From positions 1 through 64,000 of the forward strand of contig DCKG01000020.1 of NCBI GenBank assembly GCA_002320605.1: a DNA stretch of 64,000 bases, read 5' to 3'. Of the stretch, positions 60,337 through 64,000 are shown in pieces; position 1 is the stretch's first letter, and each line of letters starts with the position of its first letter. A model generated the notes under the pieces. That model saw nothing but the letters and a program-made list of their open reading frames with translations. It was not told the DNA's origin and searched no databases. The DNA comes from Bacteroidales bacterium UBA1680 (GTDB lineage Bacteria > Bacteroidota > Bacteroidia > Bacteroidales > UBA932). A program made the translations under genes and the position numbers.

Positions 60337-62236
60337 TGATGTCGATTCCTCCAATGACGGTTGCGCGAGGCATCGGGTAGCCGGCGTTGATTTCGTATTT
60401 CTGAGCGAGCAGGTTCTCCCCGCGCGCCCAGATGTTTAATGCACCTATCACGTGGAATGAAGCCCTGACATTCCATAGCAGGAAATTCTCCTGAGACTCG
60501 TTAGAGCCGACCGCAGTGTAAAGCCCATTAATATATTGGAGCCCAGTTGAAGCAGTCAGGCGTCCTTTGGAGAAACTCGCTCCTCCGTACAGCTTGTGCT
60601 CAGGGGCTGCAATTACCGGAGTGGCCATGTGCAGAAAACTGTAGTTTGCATCTGCCGACCAGTTGCGGTTTATCCTATAGACTATCTGGGCCTCGATGCC
60701 TGAGTTTTCCAGTGCGCCGGAATTCTGGTTCAGCCTGCCGGAACCGTTAGGGTTCGGCAGAGTTTGTATGATATTCTTTGCCTTTAGGTAGAACAGATTG
60801 ATTCCGTACCTCAGGCGGCTGTCAAGAAGGCTCTGGGAATATGCCAGCTCGTAGTTCCACATGGATTCCGGCTTCAGGTCAGGATTCTGAGGTGGGAACA
60901 TGTACATTTCTCGAAGGTTCGGATAACGAAAGCCTTTCGAAGCCGATGCTTTGATTTCTATGGCGCCAGGCAGATGGAACGACATCCCGAACTGAGGCAC
61001 CCACTCCGTGCCGACCCTGGAATGATGGTCAATTCTCACACCTGCGTTAAGCGTAAGCCATGCCCACACATCCTGACGTGCGTCCAGATAGCCAGCCACT
61101 TCGTCTTCATGCTTGTCCACGAGTTGCATCTTGTTTCCTGCGTTGTCCCCGCTGACGAATTTATTCCAGGCTTTGCCGCCATAACGGAACCAGTCGAAAC
61201 CGGCTGTGAGACGATTTCCGGCGAAGGCCTGGACGCTTTGATACACAGAGGTTCCCATCATGTCGTCATTGGATATGAAGCGATATGCCTTAGGGCTCTC
61301 CCCTTGGCCGGGCATGTAGCCGTCGTTTATCCAGTGATGCCCCCAGTTGTAGAAGAAGCTTACCGTCCCGGAAGTCTTGTCATAGTTGTTGTCTACGGCG
61401 AATGTCGTGACTCCGCGAGTTATTTTCTGGTCGCCTTCCAGCAGGGACTCTCCCACCGGCCCTGGATAGGATGCATTGAAATGGGTCAGGTTGAGGTCGG
61501 CCCTAAGGCTCCATCTGTCAGTCAGCTCGTAACCCAGTTTGCCGTAGCCACCGTACTGCTCGAAATCCATATTGTCCCTATGTCCGTCGGTGCGGTTATA
61601 CGAACCAGAGACGGTGCTGGAGAAACGCCCTTTGCGGATTCGGTTCGTCAGCTCGCTCTCCAGAGTGTTGTAGGAGCCGTATCCTGCGTGCAGGCTGGTC
61701 TTTATGCCGTCTTCACGCATCCTACGGGTCACGATGTTCACTACCCCTCCCATGGCGTTCGAGCCATAGAGCATGGAAGCCGGCCCGCGGAGAATTTCCA
61801 CTCTCTCGGTTATGAAGGACTGGTATGAATCGGAGATTGGATGACCGAATATGCCGGCGTACTGAGGGTGACCGTCGATTAGCATCAGGAACCTGGAACT
61901 CCCACCGCTTAAGCCACGCAACGAGATGTTCCCGGCAGATCCGCCGGAAATTCCGTAGCCCATGATTCCTCGGGAGGTGACGAACAGCCCAGGGATTTGC
62001 TCGGTAAGCACAGGCAGCACGTTCTGCTGCAGCGAATTCTCTATTTTAGACCTGTCAATCACCGTGACGGTCTGCGAAAGATGCCTCACGTCGGTCTGCA
62101 TCCGGGAGCCTGTCACCACGACTCCTTCAATCTGGTAAGTTGAGTCCGACGCCTCTTGCGCCAGGCCTTTTGTGCCGAGAAACAGAGTCCCGCAGAGAAT
62201 CAGGTTCACTGCAAGCCATTGATGAGAATTATTCAT
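60329..62236 (-). CDS. TonB-dependent outer-membrane receptor
   Basis: A 635-residue TonB-dependent transporter of the siderophore/cobalamin/metal type, not SusC-like: it has no carboxypeptidase-like N-terminal domain and is much shorter. After the signal peptide come the TonB-box region (IEGVVVTGSRMQTDVRHLSQ), the plug (VEILRGPASMLYGSNAMGGV, VNIVTRRM) and a 22-strand-type barrel ending in GGIDISF. A NikR-like regulator gene lies 71 bp upstream on the same strand, so metal or metal-chelate uptake is a fair inference. It has its own -7 box at 62294. Confidence 0.9.
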   Translation of the reverse strand: MNNSHQWLAVNLILCGTLFLGTKGLAQEASDSTYQIEGVVVTGSRMQTDVRHLSQTVTVIDRSKIENSLQQNVLPVLTEQIPGLFVTSRGIMGYGISGGSAGNISLRGLSGGSSRFLMLIDGHPQYAGIFGHPISDSYQSFITERVEILRGPASMLYGSNAMGGVVNIVTRRMREDGIKTSLHAGYGSYNTLESELTNRIRKGRFSSTVSGSYNRTDGHRDNMDFEQYGGYGKLGYELTDRWSLRADLNLTHFNASYPGPVGESLLEGDQKITRGVTTFAVDNNYDKTSGTVSFFYNWGHHWINDGYMPGQGESPKAYRFISNDDMMGTSVYQSVQAFAGNRLTAGFDWFRYGGKAWNKFVSGDNAGNKMQLVDKHEDEVAGYLDARQDVWAWLTLNAGVRIDHHSRVGTEWVPQFGMSFHLPGAIEIKASASKGFRYPNLREMYMFPPQNPDLKPESMWNYELAYSQSLLDSRLRYGINLFYLKAKNIIQTLPNPNGSGRLNQNSGALENSGIEAQIVYRINRNWSADANYSFLHMATPVIAAPEHKLYGGASFSKGRLTASTGLQYINGLYTAVGSNESQENFLLWNVRASFHVIGALNIWARGENLLAQKYEINAGYPMPRATVIGGIDISF

Positions 62237-62262
62237 GTTTATAAATATATTATATTCATTAT

Positions 62263-62291
62263 CGTGTCACAAAATTTTAGAAACGTGTTAC
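62263..62291. promoter_or_regulatory. candidate operator: two CGTGTYAC direct repeats
   Basis: CGTGTCAC (62263-62270) and CGTGTTAC (62284-62291) are direct repeats whose starts are 21 bp apart, two helical turns. One overlaps the predicted transcription start of the receptor gene and the other lies in its leader, a good position for a repressor. The NikR-like protein encoded next door is the obvious candidate (inference). Confidence 0.35.
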
Positions 62292-62293
62292 TG

Positions 62294-62301
62294 CAAAAGT
62301 A
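62294..62301 (-). promoter_or_regulatory. -7 promoter element of the TonB-dependent receptor
   Basis: The minus strand reads TACTTTTG (TAnnTTTG), 57 bp before the receptor start, just before the end of the NikR-like gene. Confidence 0.5.
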
Positions 62302-62307
62302 AAAAAA

Positions 62308-62706
62308 TTAATCAGCTCTGCTCATTACTAATTTCCCATGTTTTATGCCCTTTATTGAGGTAAGCTTTTCCGACAAGGCAGTCAGCGAATGAGCTTCTCC
62401 CATCACGGTCACGGTGTGCAGGCAAAAATTTTCATTTATGTAATATTGTGAAGAAGAAAGGATCAGTTTCTGGTTTTTCAGCTGAACCTCTTCCACTTCC
62501 TGAGCGATTTTCTGATCCGCCTGGTCGTACATCAGTACGACAGTCCCTGCCACGACGTGATTGCAGTGCCACTTCTCCTCAGTGATGTTTTTTTCCACCA
62601 GGAAACGTATGGCCTGCGAGCGATTGGCGAAGCCGTTAGACTTCACATATGTGTCCAGAGCCTCCAGGAGGCCTTCCTCCAATGAAACGCCGAATCGCCT
62701 GAGCAT
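62308..62706 (-). CDS. NikR-like ribbon-helix-helix regulator lacking most nickel ligands
   Basis: A 132-residue protein with the NikR layout: a ribbon-helix-helix DNA-binding domain (FGVSLEEGLLEALDTYVKSN, then NRSQAIRFLV) and a C-terminal ACT-like domain (VVAGTVVLMYDQADQKIAQE, SIKGIKHGKLVM). It aligns to E. coli NikR from Y60 to C95 without gaps and with the same numbering. The nickel ligands His76, His87 and His89 are replaced by Leu, Gln and Tyr; only Cys95 remains. So a different signal, or none, is likely. It probably controls the adjacent TonB-dependent receptor. Confidence 0.82.
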   Translation of the reverse strand: MLRRFGVSLEEGLLEALDTYVKSNGFANRSQAIRFLVEKNITEEKWHCNHVVAGTVVLMYDQADQKIAQEVEEVQLKNQKLILSSSQYYINENFCLHTVTVMGEAHSLTALSEKLTSIKGIKHGKLVMSRAD

Positions 62707-62732
62707 GTCCTTTTTCCATTTGACTACGATTG

Positions 62733-62740
62733 CAAAAATA
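62733..62740 (-). promoter_or_regulatory. -7 promoter element of the NikR-like gene
   Basis: The minus strand reads TATTTTTG (TAnnTTTG), 26 bp before the start at 62706. No clear -33 element was seen. Confidence 0.45.
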
Positions 62741-62833
62741 GCAATTATTTAACGGATAGGAATATATTTTTCCCCGGACTTCTTACCAATATTACATCTG
62801 AGGGGTCAGTAATTGTCCATTTTTTTTACTCCC

Positions 62834-62850
62834 TGTCTAGAAATTAGACA
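62834..62850. promoter_or_regulatory. inverted repeat TGTCTA-N5-TAGACA, candidate operator
   Basis: A perfect 6-bp inverted repeat with a 5-bp spacer lies in the divergent gap between the NikR-like gene and the HlyD-like gene, about 100 bp before the latter. The size and symmetry suit a dimeric repressor site; the regulator is unknown. Confidence 0.35.
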
Positions 62851-62951
62851 TGCCTGAGAATGAGAATGTTGTGATATCCATTTGATTATTAATATTTTAT
62901 ATATTATTGAACGGAATTTGCTTTGCCTTGGGTAGTTTTTGCATGTTAGAT

Positions 62952-64000
62952 ATGGATATTAAAATTGAACAGACGAAATGGCAGAAGCGAAAGAAATATG
63001 TTCCCTTCATAGCCGGAGGAATCATATTGTCGGCGCTCCTGTTGTGGCTGGCGCTGGGCATGTTCAGTTCGACGCTAAGGGTAAAGGAAAGGGATTTGAG
63101 CGTGGCAACCGTCGAAGAAGGGAAATTCGAGGATTACATCTACATAGACGGTCAGGCAGCTCCAATCAGGGTCGTGCAGATCAGCACCGAGGAGGGAGGA
63201 ATCGTCAGAGAGAAGGTGGTTGAGGAGGGGGCTCACGTGAAAGAAGGCGACGTAATCGTCCAGCTTTCCAACTCCAATCTGGACTTGGAAATCATGAATG
63301 CCGAAAGCGAACTTGCCGAGAAGCAAAACATGCTCAGAAACACGCAGATAAGCATGGAACAAGAGGCTTTGGACAACAAGACGGAGCAGCGCCAGCAGGA
63401 TATGGAGGTTCGGCGGAAGCAACGTGCTTACGAACAGCAGAAGGCTCTATGGGAGGAAAATCTGATAGCTAAGGAAACGTATCTGCAGGCCGAGGAAGAC
63501 TGGCAGCTGGCGGTGGACAAGCAGAAGCTTCTGAATGACAGGATGGAGAAGGACGAGAAATATCGCCAGGCCCAGCTGGATCAGATGAACGACAATCTCG
63601 CGAACATGCGTCAGAACGTGCTTATGGTGAGGCAGCGCAAGGAGAATCTCTGTGTGCGCAGCGCAATCTACGGAGAGCTCGGGAGCCTGAACGTGGAGCT
63701 AGGGCAGAACGTGGCTGCAGGGCAGACCATAGGCCAGGTGAATGACCTGAGCGACTACAAGATTACGGCTCAGATAGACCAGAACTACCTCGACCGCATA
63801 TCGACCGGACTGAAGGCCGTAGCCTCGACGAACAACAAGGAGTATCAGCTGACCTTGAAAAAAATCTATCCGGAAGTCAAAGACCAGCGTTTCAGGGTGG
63901 ATTTCGTGTTCGATGGGGAGCGGCCCGAGAATATCCGTTCCGGTCAGACCTTCCACTTGGATCTGCAGCTCGGAGATCCTAAGACTTGCATTTTTATCCC
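62952..64000 (+). CDS. HlyD-family efflux periplasmic adaptor (3' truncated by window end)
   Basis: An open frame of 349 codons runs off the window end. A short basic N-terminus and one membrane helix (VPFIAGGIILSALLLWLALG) are followed by a biotinyl-lipoyl half (VVEEGAHVKEGDVIVQLSNS), a long alpha-helical hairpin rich in Glu/Gln (about residues 110-225), the second lipoyl half (GELGSLNVELGQNVAAGQTI) and the start of the beta-barrel region. This is the membrane fusion protein of a tripartite efflux pump or ABC export system; pump genes would lie beyond 64000. The start may instead be the Met at 62943. Confidence 0.88.
   Translation, partial: MDIKIEQTKWQKRKKYVPFIAGGIILSALLLWLALGMFSSTLRVKERDLSVATVEEGKFEDYIYIDGQAAPIRVVQISTEEGGIVREKVVEEGAHVKEGDVIVQLSNSNLDLEIMNAESELAEKQNMLRNTQISMEQEALDNKTEQRQQDMEVRRKQRAYEQQKALWEENLIAKETYLQAEEDWQLAVDKQKLLNDRMEKDEKYRQAQLDQMNDNLANMRQNVLMVRQRKENLCVRSAIYGELGSLNVELGQNVAAGQTIGQVNDLSDYKITAQIDQNYLDRISTGLKAVASTNNKEYQLTLKKIYPEVKDQRFRVDFVFDGERPENIRSGQTFHLDLQLGDPKTCIFI

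Noticed and set aside
60974..61828. 284-codon open frame antisense to the TonB-dependent receptor
   Set aside because: The receptor is a clear gene over the full length; the opposite frame has no domain signature.
62791..62813. ATTAC-N13-GTAAT as operator of the NikR-like gene
   Set aside because: The arms are just 5 bp of AT-rich sequence, so chance is likely; the direct repeats at 62263 are a better candidate.
1..64000. CRISPR arrays, rRNA genes, intact insertion sequences or prophage
   Set aside because: No regularly spaced repeats, ribosomal RNA sequence, transposase or phage structural genes were seen.

Overview
The window looks like a chromosome segment of an anaerobic Bacteroidales bacterium of moderate G+C, probably gut or rumen associated. 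The evidence is two SusC/SusD polysaccharide utilization loci (PULs), an ECF sigma/FecR pair, a hybrid two-component sensor with an AraC output, Bacteroidota-type -7 boxes (TAnnTTTG) before many genes, oxygen-sensitive class III ribonucleotide reductase, a desulfoferrodoxin, and a Bacteroidota-order dcw cluster. Genus is not assignable from sequence alone; a Rikenellaceae-like or uncultured relative is a guess.

Layout. 1-570: no intact gene; a decayed frame runs along the left edge. 571-11344 (minus): PUL 1, transcribed ECF sigma factor > FecR > SusC with an STN domain > SusD > GH28 > alkaline-phosphatase-superfamily lipoprotein > calcineurin-like phosphoesterase. 11453-15354 (minus): a compact operon of a purine-type phosphoribosyltransferase, a GH78 rhamnosidase and an HD hydrolase. 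Divergent from it (15486-17673) are an outer-membrane channel-like protein and an NCS2 purine permease, so uptake and salvage of purine bases share one promoter region. 17857-20618: nrdD-nrdG behind a leader hairpin.

20722-36023: PUL 2. The minus arm is SusC > SusD > an internally deleted esterase remnant > GH3 > CE1-like esterase; the plus arm is the hybrid sensor regulator > CE1-like esterase > type B carboxylesterase. 36320-43043: housekeeping genes on both strands: DUF4837 lipoprotein, tRNA-Glu, rpsT, tRNA-Pro, a secreted esterase, a small membrane protein, greA, HIT protein, a thioredoxin-fold lipoprotein and gltX.

43048-58646 (minus): the complete dcw cell-wall and division cluster mraZ-rsmH-ftsL-ftsI-murE-mraY-murD-ftsW-murG-murC-ftsQ-ftsA-ftsZ. 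Its promoter is preceded by four TGGAAA repeats exactly 10 bp apart, the layout expected of a MraZ operator. 58842-64000: tcdA, an unlisted 45-residue membrane protein, desulfoferrodoxin, a TonB-dependent receptor with a NikR-like regulator that lacks three of the four nickel ligands, and an HlyD-family adaptor cut by the window end.

The least ordinary signals are the phased repeats before mraZ, the altered NikR-like regulator with repeats near the receptor promoter, a 17-bp AT-rich motif placed 2-5 bp before four start codons, the hairpin-plus-U-tract leaders of nrdD and greA, the remnant esterase inside an otherwise intact PUL, and two unrelated phosphoesterases at the end of PUL 1.
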